Source: Thalassospira povalilytica
Lineage (GTDB): Bacteria; Pseudomonadota; Alphaproteobacteria; Rhodospirillales; Thalassospiraceae
Assembly (NCBI RefSeq): GCF_002844235.1
Contig: NZ_PGTS01000003.1
Location: 558,001 to 622,000 of the forward strand
Direction: 5' to 3'
DNA: 64,000 bases
Below are positions 43,428 to 51,951 of the stretch, one piece after another. The position numbers and the translations under genes were made by a program. The stretch's first letter is position 1, and each line of letters opens with the position of its first letter. The notes under the pieces were generated by a model. It was not told the DNA's origin. It searched no databases and worked only from the letters and a program-made list of their open reading frames with translations.

Positions 43428-43868
43428 ATGACCGTACTTAACGCAAACCCGGCTGGCGATCTGTCGATGCCAAAGGATAATGACAAGATCACCAGTATTA
43501 TGACCCGCCTTGGCGATCTTCTGGATGTGGAATGGCGGATCCTTGATCAGGCGCAATATAATCTTTTGCCTGATATCACGGCCGAAAAGACCCTTCTTGA
43601 AGAAGAATTGCACAGCGAACTTGCCAACCAGCGCACCGCCAAGGCAGGCCAGCCGTATGCCGGGGTGATCGTTGATTTTGAAATGGTCAAAGTCCTTCGC
43701 GAGAAGCTCAATCGCAATAATATCCGCCTTAAGGCAAAGCGCGAAGCGTGCCTGAAACGCATTCGTGCGGGCTGGGCGGCGACGGCCGGAGAGGGGGCAA
43801 CATCCTATGACCAGCAGGGGGACCTGCAGGGCAAGGCAACCCAGAAAATCTTCAGCATGAAAATGTAA
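43428..43868 (+). CDS. FlgN-like flagellar chaperone (tentative)
   Basis: 146 residues, wholly helical: RLGDLLDVEWRILDQAQYNLLPDITAEKTLLEEELHSEL, VDFEMVKVLREKLNRNNIRLKAKREACLKRIRAG. FlgN proteins are small helical chaperones of FlgK and FlgL, and the gene sits directly between flgE and flgK, where flgN-like genes are often found. Sequence conservation in FlgN is low, so the name rests on size, helices and position. Confidence 0.55.
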   Translation: MTVLNANPAGDLSMPKDNDKITSIMTRLGDLLDVEWRILDQAQYNLLPDITAEKTLLEEELHSELANQRTAKAGQPYAGVIVDFEMVKVLREKLNRNNIRLKAKREACLKRIRAGWAATAGEGATSYDQQGDLQGKATQKIFSMKM

Positions 43869-43920
43869 GTCACCATTTTCGATCTTTTTATCAACCGATC
43901 AGACCCGATAGGTCACAGCC

Positions 43921-45642
43921 ATGTCGATCCGTGCCGCACAATCAGCCGCGCTTAGTGCCCTGCAAACCAGTCAGGCTGGGATCAGTGTGTCTTCGGAAAA
44001 TATCGCCAATGCGTCGGTCGAAGGATACACAGCCAAGTCACTGAGCCTTTCCAGCAGTGTGACGACCGGCGCATCGACGGGTGTCACAGTGACATCGGTC
44101 GGATCGACCGTGGACAGTTACCTTTTGAAATCGATCAGCGAAGCGGCATCTGAAAGCGGCTATGCATCGGTTTTTTCAGATCCGCTTAATATCGTGGCGA
44201 GCCAGTTCGGGGATGTCGGCGATGACGGGTCGATTTCGACCCTGATTGCCGATCTTGAAACCGCAATTGCGGCATTGGCCGTCAGTGCCGACAGCCAGTC
44301 CGAGAAATCAACCACGCTCAGCGAAGCCAACGCAATCGCAGACGAACTGAACAACCTTTCACAGTCCGTTCAGGATCAGCGTGCGAGTGCCGACCAGTCG
44401 ATTGAAGACACTGTCGATCAGATCAATGATCTGTTGAATGAAATTCATGCCTATAACAATCAGCTCAGCGGAACCGACGGCACCACGCTGACCACCAGCG
44501 AACTCGAAGATGCCCGCGCGCAGGCCATCAACGAGCTATCGGAACTGGTCGATATCAGCTACTACACCGACTCATCAAACACGACCCAGATCTATATCGG
44601 CGGGACGCTCGTGGTTGGCAGTCAGGTTCAGGAGCTGTCCTATAACGCAGTCGGAACCGTGACCTCGGACACGACATTTGCCGACATCACGGTAAATGGC
44701 AATTCGATCACCGACAGCATTTCAGGCGGCAGTCTGGGCGGTCTGATCGAGTTGCGTGATGAAACGCTTCCTGACATCCAGGAAGAGCTTGATAATCTTG
44801 CGACCACATTGATGGACAGCATCAACGCGGTTACCAATCTTGGCACAGCATATCCCGCGCCAAGCGAACTGGTCGGATCAGAAGAGGTTGATCTGACCGA
44901 TGCGTTTTCGGGAACCGGTACGGTACGCCTGGCGGCAACCGACGAGGACGGCAATGCCGTTGAAGTCATCGAGATTGATCTGAGCACAATCACAACGGTT
45001 CAGGATCTGGTCGATGCGATCAACAGTTCGACCTATCTGGATGCGTCGGTCGGCAGTGACGGGACCCTTGAGATCGCGGCATCGGATGATGATTATGGTG
45101 TTTCGATTATCAATATGGATGCCAGTGTCGGTGCCGAAGATCAGGGATTTTCGGATTATTTCGGACTGAACGACATGTTCACCGGAACCGATGCAGGCAA
45201 TATTTCGGTCAATTCGGCCTGGCTTGACGATACCAGCAGGCTGCCGGTGGGGTCGGGATCGGACGATGCGACACTGGTAGTCGGTGACAGTGTCATTTCA
45301 TCGGGCAGTTCCGATGTTGCCGAAGCACTGGCCGACCTTTTTGACGAGAATGTCAGTTTTGACGCCGCAGGTAATCTTGGCTCGACCAAAACAACATTGT
45401 CAGATTATGCGGCTGAAATCCTGTCAGATGTCGCCCAACAGGCCTCAAGTGCCGAGACCGAGGCCAGTGTTGCGAGCAGTGCCTATGAGGAGCTGGTGGA
45501 AAGTTTTTCCAACCAGTACGGCGTCAACACCGATGAAGAGGCACTGACACTTAGCAATCTTCAAAGTGCATATGAGGCCGCCGCGGCGATTTTGGAAATT
45601 ACCCAGTCGCTTATGGACACATTGCTTGAGGCGGTCAGTTAA
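43921..45642 (+). CDS. flgK: Flagellar hook-associated protein 1
   Basis: 573 residues. Start SIRAAQSAALSALQTSQAGISVSSENIANASVEGYTAKS is the classic hook-junction motif; the helical region LADELNNLSQSVQDQRASADQSIEDTVDQINDLLNEIHAYNNQL follows, and the end is NLQSAYEAAAAILEITQSLMDTLLEAV. It joins hook and filament. Acidic and Ser/Thr-rich like its neighbours. An 11-base gap separates it from flgL. Confidence 0.95.
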   Translation: MSIRAAQSAALSALQTSQAGISVSSENIANASVEGYTAKSLSLSSSVTTGASTGVTVTSVGSTVDSYLLKSISEAASESGYASVFSDPLNIVASQFGDVGDDGSISTLIADLETAIAALAVSADSQSEKSTTLSEANAIADELNNLSQSVQDQRASADQSIEDTVDQINDLLNEIHAYNNQLSGTDGTTLTTSELEDARAQAINELSELVDISYYTDSSNTTQIYIGGTLVVGSQVQELSYNAVGTVTSDTTFADITVNGNSITDSISGGSLGGLIELRDETLPDIQEELDNLATTLMDSINAVTNLGTAYPAPSELVGSEEVDLTDAFSGTGTVRLAATDEDGNAVEVIEIDLSTITTVQDLVDAINSSTYLDASVGSDGTLEIAASDDDYGVSIINMDASVGAEDQGFSDYFGLNDMFTGTDAGNISVNSAWLDDTSRLPVGSGSDDATLVVGDSVISSGSSDVAEALADLFDENVSFDAAGNLGSTKTTLSDYAAEILSDVAQQASSAETEASVASSAYEELVESFSNQYGVNTDEEALTLSNLQSAYEAAAAILEITQSLMDTLLEAVS

Positions 45643-45653
45643 GGGATCAGAAA

Positions 45654-46565
45654 ATGCGCGTTTCCACAGCCGCAATGCAACAGAATATGCTAAGCCAGAT
45701 CCGATCGGTACAGTCGCAACTGGCCGAGGCCACCGAACAATCCAGTTCGGGGGTCAAATCGGATTCCTATGCCGGGGTTGCGGATAATGCCTATGTTATT
45801 GCGACCCTGAGTGCGGAAATTTCCGAGGCCGCAGCCTATGCCGACATTGCCGAAGAAATCCAGACACGTGTTGAAGTCTATTATTCGACGTTAAATGACA
45901 TGGTCGATCTTTTGACTGAAATGACGTCGGATTTGTCGGGTGCATTAAGTACCGGGACAGACAAAGCATACGGTATCAATGAGTCTGCTGGTGCCGCACT
46001 TGAGACATTTGCGTCGCTTTTGAACACCCAATATGAAGGTCGTTATATCTATGCCGGGTCGGCATCCGATACGGCACCGGTTTCGGTTGATACCGCCGAT
46101 TATGCGGTGATCACCAGCCCGTCGACCACAGATCTGAGCTATTATTCCGGTAACAGTGATATTGCATCGGCCAAGGTCGCGGACGGCACGACAATCGAAT
46201 ACGGGATTACCGCACAGGAAGATGCGTTCGAACAGGCATTGCGGGCCTTGAACCTTGCGGCGAATGCCAGCACCGATCCGGTGGATGAAGCCGCCCTGAC
46301 CGAGGCGATGGAACTGATTGAATCGGCAGCAGCCGGTTTGTCAGAACTGCAAAATCAGGTGTCCTACACCCAGGACCAGCTTGAAGCGGTGGTCGATATG
46401 CATACCGATTTTCAACTGGCGGCCGAGGGAACGGTTTCCAATCTGGCCGATGTTGATCTGGCCGAAGCTGTTGTGACGCTTGAAACGCTTTCGATCCAGC
46501 TAGAAGCATCCTATTCGATCACAGCACAGATCAGCGACATGTCGTTGTTCGAATATTTGCGTTAA
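45654..46565 (+). CDS. flgL: Flagellar hook-associated protein 3
   Basis: 303 residues. Starts MRVSTAAMQQNMLSQIRSVQ and QSSSGVKSDSYAGVADNAYV, then a flagellin-like helical N-terminal part and a C-terminal LADVDLAEAVVTLETLSIQLEASYSITAQISDMSLFEYL. It is the second junction protein. It is the last gene of the flgD unit; a convergent binding-protein gene follows after 47 bases and no clear terminator is seen between. Confidence 0.94.
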   Translation: MRVSTAAMQQNMLSQIRSVQSQLAEATEQSSSGVKSDSYAGVADNAYVIATLSAEISEAAAYADIAEEIQTRVEVYYSTLNDMVDLLTEMTSDLSGALSTGTDKAYGINESAGAALETFASLLNTQYEGRYIYAGSASDTAPVSVDTADYAVITSPSTTDLSYYSGNSDIASAKVADGTTIEYGITAQEDAFEQALRALNLAANASTDPVDEAALTEAMELIESAAAGLSELQNQVSYTQDQLEAVVDMHTDFQLAAEGTVSNLADVDLAEAVVTLETLSIQLEASYSITAQISDMSLFEYLR

Positions 46566-46612
46566 TTGGGGATTTCGGATTCTTGCACGGAATTCCGGAT
46601 CAAATGTCGATT

Positions 46613-47485
46613 TTACTGCGATGCTTCGGACAATATCCCGTATTTCGCGAGGATTTTGTCATACAGGCCATTTTTGCGAATGGTGGAAAGCCCGACGTTA
46701 AGTTGGGCCAAAAGCAGACTGGCATGTTCGGTTGTACGCGAGATGCAGGAATAATACGGATCGTTTGACAGGATTTTGCTTTTGATTTTGTCGATATCTG
46801 TCGCACCACTTTTACCGACATTGAGCACATAATCCATTGGGGCCCGAAATGACAGGGCGGCGTCCAGTCGCTTGGACAGCAAAAGATTGACCAGTGTGGT
46901 TTCGCTGTTGGCCATGATGATATCAAGGCCGGCCTTGCGTGCCGCCGTTTCCAGGTTATAGCCGTTCACCACCCCGACGGTCATGTCGCGCGCATCGGCA
47001 AGGGTTTCAACAGACCCAAGAACCTCGTCACGGGTGGAATAAATGGCAACGCGTACATGGCCAAGGATATCGGAAAACAGAAAGTCCGCTTCGCGTTCCG
47101 GCAGGTAGCTGCAGGAACACAGGCCGTCGACCTGCCCCGTTCTGGCAAGGAAATAGGCGCGTTTCCACGGGTAAAATGGCGTCAGCAACGTGATGTTGCG
47201 TGTGGCAAACGCGGCCCGAAGAATTTCAACGTCATAGCCGGGTTCGGTTGCCTTGTCGGCGATTTTGGCCGGCGGAAACGGATTGCAGGCAAGGGTGATG
47301 GTTTCGTGGTTGCCTGCCGGGGGGATTAGCGTGTTTTGCGCAGATGCAATGGTGCTGATCGATATCAGGGTCACGGCAAAAAGCGCGATGACCGCATTGA
47401 TCCAATTTTTAAGCCGGTCCTTGCCGGTGGCACAATCAGTGATCCGGTGACGTAAATTCTTGGGAAAATATGCTGCTATGCGCAT
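46613..47485 (-). CDS. Periplasmic substrate-binding protein (SBP family 3 type)
   Basis: 290 residues. A long basic start precedes the signal core AVIALFAVTLISISTIASA. The mature part has ITLACNPFPPAKIADKATEPGYDVEILRAAFATRNITL and ADFLFSDILGHVRVAIYS, the layout of family 3 solute-binding proteins. No permease or ATPase genes are adjacent, so its partner is unknown. Three or four cysteines (CNPF, CSCS) are unusual for this family. Confidence 0.78.
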   Translation of the reverse strand: MRIAAYFPKNLRHRITDCATGKDRLKNWINAVIALFAVTLISISTIASAQNTLIPPAGNHETITLACNPFPPAKIADKATEPGYDVEILRAAFATRNITLLTPFYPWKRAYFLARTGQVDGLCSCSYLPEREADFLFSDILGHVRVAIYSTRDEVLGSVETLADARDMTVGVVNGYNLETAARKAGLDIIMANSETTLVNLLLSKRLDAALSFRAPMDYVLNVGKSGATDIDKIKSKILSNDPYYSCISRTTEHASLLLAQLNVGLSTIRKNGLYDKILAKYGILSEASQ

Positions 47486-47642
47486 GTAGGTTCCGGTTTC
47501 AAAGATCTGCCATTCTTAAACAAGTTCAAGATGATATCACGCTTTGGGCGCAATGTATTATTTCTCTTGTCGGCAGGAATTGCGTTAGATCAGGCAGGTC
47601 AAATCAATCTGGAAATCAACATGGCAGATCGGCACGGAAATG

Positions 47643-47672
47643 AAAAAGGCCGGTGCAAAGACCGGCCTTTTT
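47643..47672 (-). terminator. Terminator of pckA
   Basis: Stem of about 11 bp (AAAAGGCCGGT / ACCGGCCTTTT), with A- and T-runs at both ends; located about 20 bases after the pckA stop in its direction. Confidence 0.85.
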
Positions 47673-47691
47673 GCAATATGTCGACAGCGGA

Positions 47692-49317
47692 TTATTCGGC
47701 TGCTTTGACTTCTGCGCTGCTGCGGATTGCGGCTTCGCGGACATCGTCGGTGACATGTTCTTCGAACTTCGCAAAGTTCTTTTCGAACAGACCGGTCAGG
47801 TTGGCAGCGGCCTTGTCGTAGGCTGCCTTGTCGCTCCAGCTTTCACGCGGGTTCAGAACTTCTGCCGGGATATCGCCACATGCGGTCGGATATGCCAGAC
47901 CGAAATACGGATCGGTCGCAAATTCGGCATTTTCCAATTCGCCATTCAGGGCCGCATTCAGAAGACCACGGGTGTAACCGATCTTCATGCGCGAACCAAC
48001 GCCATAGCCGCCACCGGACCAGCCGGTATTGACCAGCCAGCAATTGGCTTCGTGTTTTTCCATCAGTTCACCAAGCAGCTTGGCATAAACGGACGGATGG
48101 CGCGGCATGAACGGTGCGCCAAAGCATGCGGAAAACGCCGCGGTCGGTTCCTTGACACCTTTTTCGGTGCCGGCAACCTTGGCGGTGTAACCTGACAGGA
48201 AGTGATACATCGCCTGTGCCGAGGTCAGTTTTGCGATCGGCGGCAGAACGCCAAATGCATCACAGGTCAGCATGATGATGTTTTTCGGATGACCACCACG
48301 ACCGGTTTCCGAGGCATTCGGAATGAATTCGATCGGATAGGAAGAACGGGTATTTTCGGTGTGACGGGCATCGTCGAGGTCAAGCTCGCGCGATTGCTTG
48401 TTCATCACAACGTTTTCAAGAACGGTACCGAAACGCTCGGTGGTGGCAAAGATTTCCGGTTCCGCTTCACGCGAAAGCTTGATCACCTTTGCATAGCAAC
48501 CGCCTTCGAAGTTGAAGACGCCGTCTTCGCCCCAGCCATGTTCGTCGTCACCGATCAGGGTGCGCGACGCATCCGCAGAAAGCGTGGTTTTGCCGGTGCC
48601 CGACAGGCCAAAGAAGATCGCGGTGTCGCCGTCTTTGCCCATGTTGGCCGAGCAATGCATCGGCATGACGCCTTTGGCCGGAAGGATGTGGTTGAGAACC
48701 GAGAAAATCGATTTCTTCATTTCGCCGGCATACCAGGTGCCGCCGATGATGACCATTTTGCGTTCGAAGCTGACCATCACGAAAACTTCGGAACGGGTGC
48801 CATCGACTTCTGGATCAGCCTGAAGGCCCGGAGCATGAAGGATGGTGAATTCCGGTGCGAAATCGCGAAGTTCTTCTTTCTGCGGCTGGATGAACATGTT
48901 GCGCGCAAAAAGGTTGTGCCACGCATTTTCGTTGATCACACGAACCGGAAGACGGAAACGCGGATCAGAACCGGCATAGCAATCCTGGACGAACAGTTCG
49001 GTGCCCTGGAAATATGCGCGCACTTTCTGATAGAGGCGCTCAAATACTTCTGGGCTGACCGGGCGGTTTACATCGCCCCAATCGATATCTGCCTTGGTGC
49101 TTTCTTCTTCGACAACGAAACGGTCCTGTGGGGAACGGCCGGTATGTTCGCCGGTCAGTGCGACAAATGCACCACCCTTGGCGATTTTGCCTTCATTGCG
49201 ACGGATCGCATGTTCGTAAAGGCCGGCAGCGTCGAGGTTCCAGTGAACGGCGCCAAGGTTTTTGAGGCCATGAGTTTCAAGGCCTACACGGCTGACAACG
49301 GGTCCTGATTGCAGCAC
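47692..49317 (-). CDS. pckA: Phosphoenolpyruvate carboxykinase (ATP)
   Basis: 541 residues with a GTG start behind AGGAGAG. P-loop GLSGTGKTT at 237-245, substrate region RSPQDRFVV near 61-69, and the kinase-2 segment [26 protein letters not shown]. It converts oxaloacetate and ATP to phosphoenolpyruvate, the entry to gluconeogenesis, which fits growth on organic acids taken up by the TRAP systems in this window. It is monocistronic with a 220-base upstream region (49318-49537) that should hold the promoter. Confidence 0.97.
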   Translation of the reverse strand: MLQSGPVVSRVGLETHGLKNLGAVHWNLDAAGLYEHAIRRNEGKIAKGGAFVALTGEHTGRSPQDRFVVEEESTKADIDWGDVNRPVSPEVFERLYQKVRAYFQGTELFVQDCYAGSDPRFRLPVRVINENAWHNLFARNMFIQPQKEELRDFAPEFTILHAPGLQADPEVDGTRSEVFVMVSFERKMVIIGGTWYAGEMKKSIFSVLNHILPAKGVMPMHCSANMGKDGDTAIFFGLSGTGKTTLSADASRTLIGDDEHGWGEDGVFNFEGGCYAKVIKLSREAEPEIFATTERFGTVLENVVMNKQSRELDLDDARHTENTRSSYPIEFIPNASETGRGGHPKNIIMLTCDAFGVLPPIAKLTSAQAMYHFLSGYTAKVAGTEKGVKEPTAAFSACFGAPFMPRHPSVYAKLLGELMEKHEANCWLVNTGWSGGGYGVGSRMKIGYTRGLLNAALNGELENAEFATDPYFGLAYPTACGDIPAEVLNPRESWSDKAAYDKAAANLTGLFEKNFAKFEEHVTDDVREAAIRSSAEVKAAE

Positions 49318-49537
49318 GAATCTCTCCTGGTGGGAATTAAAAGAGCTGGGGGTTAATATCCTAATTTACACAACAATTTGTGGGAAATCGTTGTGTTGAG
49401 ACATATTGTTACAAAGGTGTCTTAAAAGCAACCGGTCCTTTTGCCTAATACCTAGGAAAACGTAGCGACTTTTGCGTTTGCGAAAATTCCATGTTCAGGG
49501 TCGAAGCAATAAATTTTCGGAATACAAATGGTCCGAC

Positions 49538-50311
49538 TTATGCGCGCGATTTTTTGCACATTTCGACCAAAATATCGCGCGCTTCGCCCGGTGAATGGAT
49601 GGGGCGTGCGAAGTCGATTCTGATCGGTGGCTGTTCGGGTTTGTGACAGTCCAGAACCATGCCGTCACAATCAATCGAATGCATTTTCCAGCCGACTGCG
49701 GGATCGTGGGACGTGAAATGGGCAACAATGTCGGCAATGGCATCAAGATGGTCAGCATTCATGTGGCTGACAATGCCGTCATGACCGGTGACGAGCGGAT
49801 GACAATCGGGAACGATGAACTGATCGCCTTTGAGGCGACGCTGTTTGCCAAATCCTCCGACCCAATAAATTGCATCGACCGCGATCCGGTAAAAGGCGAA
49901 ATCGGCAAAGTCGGCATACTGCCCGGCATCGGGCTGTTCGCGCAAATAGCGCGCACGGGTATGGGGATCGGGATCAGCAACAGCTTTGCCAAAAAGTGTC
50001 AGCCGCGCGCTGTCTGTCTGGATCGCGCCGGTCTGCTGGTGCTGCGATTGCGCAAGTGGGGCGGGCGAAAATAACAGTGAGACCCGGTTATCCGCGCGGA
50101 TATGACGCGTGTGATCGGCAAGATCGGAAATCAGCAGCAATGGCGTTCCGTCAATATCAATGACCGGGACAACCATCGAGGTCACGGGCCAGCCGTCAGT
50201 GACCTGTTTATGATCGTGGGCAATTGTCGCCAATGTCGCCTGATCAGCAATGCGGCAAAGCTGGCGCAATGCACTGGCTGATGGTGGTGGCGGTGGTGTG
50301 ATCTGGGACAT
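49538..50311 (-). CDS. HugZ-type pyridoxamine-phosphate-oxidase-fold protein with DUF2470
   Basis: 257 residues. The N-terminal split-barrel domain has TLATIAHDHKQVTDGWPVTSMVVPVIDIDGTPLLLISDLADHTRHIRADNRVSLLF, and the C-terminal part GIVSHMNADHLDAIADIVAHF is the DUF2470 signature. Related HugZ/HutZ proteins bind or degrade haem; others bind flavins. No haem-uptake gene is adjacent. A Pro-rich start (ITPPPPPSAS) is variable in the family. Confidence 0.8.
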   Translation of the reverse strand: MSQITPPPPPSASALRQLCRIADQATLATIAHDHKQVTDGWPVTSMVVPVIDIDGTPLLLISDLADHTRHIRADNRVSLLFSPAPLAQSQHQQTGAIQTDSARLTLFGKAVADPDPHTRARYLREQPDAGQYADFADFAFYRIAVDAIYWVGGFGKQRRLKGDQFIVPDCHPLVTGHDGIVSHMNADHLDAIADIVAHFTSHDPAVGWKMHSIDCDGMVLDCHKPEQPPIRIDFARPIHSPGEARDILVEMCKKSRA

Positions 50312-50433
50312 GGAAATCTACCTTGTCACGGCGCATGAAACGGATGTGAAATTATCGCAGATTTCCGTCTTCGCGTACATGGCAGGGGCACCCGAACGTC
50401 CAAGGACACATTAAAAGCAGGCTGTGGTTTTAA

Positions 50434-50631
50434 TCAGGAGTCTGTCTGTTTTTGGCGGATGTTTTGATGTGACTTTTTCCGTGTCTTTGATTTGGCAAGG
50501 ACACGTTTTTTTTCGCCGTCGCTCAGCCCCATCCATGCGCCGATCTCGTCACCGGTGCGAAAGCAACCGGTGCAATAACCAGCTTTGGCATCAAGGACGC
50601 AAATACCGATACAGGGGGATTTGACGGGCAT
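50434..50631 (-). CDS. DUF1289 family small cysteine protein
   Basis: 65 residues from the ATG at 50631. Signature SPCIGICVLDAKAGYCTGCFRTGDEIGAWMGLSDGEKKRV: four cysteines (C-x3-C-x7-C-x2-C) and the EIxxWxxLSdxEK motif. Members are small proteins predicted to bind a metal or iron-sulfur cluster; function unknown. The rest is a Lys/Arg/Gln-rich tail. The frame extends further upstream without a start site. Confidence 0.82.
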   Translation of the reverse strand: MPVKSPCIGICVLDAKAGYCTGCFRTGDEIGAWMGLSDGEKKRVLAKSKTRKKSHQNIRQKQTDS

Positions 50632-50746
50632 GAAATTCCTGGGTGGGATCGTTAATGATTGATCCCATAGAAAACAGTTTCGCCCGCAAGGATCAAGCCT
50701 GAAGCGATCCATGCGGGCGAATAAATCTGTGTGGCTTAAGACCGGT

Positions 50747-50944
50747 TTAAAGGCGCGAGAACCAGTTGCGGATCTGACGATCGGCTTCTTCACGTTCAAT
50801 GCCATAGGCCTCCTGAATAAGGCCCACCAGTTTTTCACGCTGTCCATCAACGCGGTCGACATCATCTTCGGTCAGGCGGCCCCATTCGCGTTTGACGTGA
50901 CCGCGTACCTGTTTCCAGCGACCAGCAATTTGATCCCAATTCAT
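50747..50944 (-). CDS. CsbD family stress-related protein
   Basis: 65 residues from the ATG at 50944 (AGGAGAA site). MNWDQIAGRWKQVRGHVKREWG and LTEDDVDRVDGQREKLVGLIQ match the CsbD/YjbJ family: small, charged proteins often induced by general stress. It lies upstream of the DUF1289 gene on the same strand. Confidence 0.92.
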   Translation of the reverse strand: MNWDQIAGRWKQVRGHVKREWGRLTEDDVDRVDGQREKLVGLIQEAYGIEREEADRQIRNWFSRL

Positions 50945-51204
50945 CGGGTTCTCCTGCTTTCGGGGTTGCTCGTAATAGTGGCAAATGCCGTATGACTTTA
51001 AGAACGAAATTGTGGGCGTGTTGTTCCATAAAACCGCAAGGCGGGTGAAAACAGCGCGGGCGATTGACGGGTTTATCGGGCGGTTTGCTTGCCTTATCGG
51101 GCGCATGGGGGTATAGCCCCGGTGGGGTATGGACCCCTTGTCTTGTCATGGAGTTGATTTCGCACCGGCCCGAATACGGCGTGACGTGCGGCACGGAGGA
51201 AGAT

Positions 51205-51822
51205 ATGCGCGGCTATTTCGGGATTGGAATTGAAGGGGCAAGCAAGCCTTTGAATGTGGGCACCCTGTTTCGTTCCGCCCATGCCTTTGGCGCAAGCTTT
51301 GCGTTTACGGTTGATGCGGACTTCCGCGAGGAACGTTCAAACATCACCGATACATCAAAGTCGGGCGAACAGATGCCCTATTACCATTTCCCGGATCATG
51401 ACAACCTGTTCCTGCCGCAAGGGTGCCGGATGGTCGGCATTGAACTGACCGCCGATGCGATCGAACTGCCAAGCTTCAAGCATCCGTCACAGGCGGCCTA
51501 TATCCTGGGGCCGGAACGCGGCAACCTGTCCGATGAAATGCAGGAAAAATGCGATTTCATCATCAAGATCCCGATGAGCTTCTGTGTGAATGTCGCGATT
51601 GCGGCAAATATCGTGATGTATGACCGCCTGATCAGTCTGGGCCGGTTTGCGCCGCGTCCGGTGCGTGCCGGTGCGCCGACCGAACCGAAACCCGAAGCCC
51701 ATTATGGTGGCTGGATTTCGCGGACCCGTGACAAGCGCAAAGGGGACCCGGAAAAATTCCGTCAGGCACCACCACCCGATTATTCGGTGATTGACGGCAC
51801 ACTTGATGATGATGACGCCTGA
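51205..51822 (+). CDS. SpoU/TrmH family RNA methyltransferase
   Basis: 205 residues from the ATG at 51205 with GGAGGA. The SPOUT fold motifs are GASKPLNVGTLFRSAHAFGA (motif 1, with Asn and Arg), AAYILGPERGNLSDEM (motif 2) and IIKIPMSFCVNVAIAANIVMYDRL (motif 3). It methylates a ribose or base in tRNA or rRNA; the target cannot be told. The C-terminal about 45 residues are an Arg/Pro-rich extension. Confidence 0.9.
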   Translation: MRGYFGIGIEGASKPLNVGTLFRSAHAFGASFAFTVDADFREERSNITDTSKSGEQMPYYHFPDHDNLFLPQGCRMVGIELTADAIELPSFKHPSQAAYILGPERGNLSDEMQEKCDFIIKIPMSFCVNVAIAANIVMYDRLISLGRFAPRPVRAGAPTEPKPEAHYGGWISRTRDKRKGDPEKFRQAPPPDYSVIDGTLDDDDA

Positions 51823-51853
51823 TCCAAAGACAGTCAGACATACAGATAAAAAA

Positions 51854-51886
51854 GCAACGGCCGCGAGGGAGGAGCACGGCCGTTGC
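51854..51886 (-). terminator. Terminator of trpE(G)
   Basis: 10-bp stem GCAACGGCCG / CGGCCGTTGC; in the minus direction the stem is followed by TTTTTT. A second stem-loop (51894-51940, GATCTGCGC / GCGCAGATC with an inner TGTGTC / GACACA pairing) lies between it and the trpE(G) stop. Confidence 0.75.
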
Positions 51887-51951
51887 GCTTTGTGATCTGC
51901 GCGATTGTGTCTTAAGGGGGGGATTGACACAGCGCAGATCGGGTGCAGGAA

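Noticed and set aside
48202-49308. Open frame of 368 codons on the plus strand opposite pckA
   Set aside because: Antisense shadow of a highly conserved enzyme.
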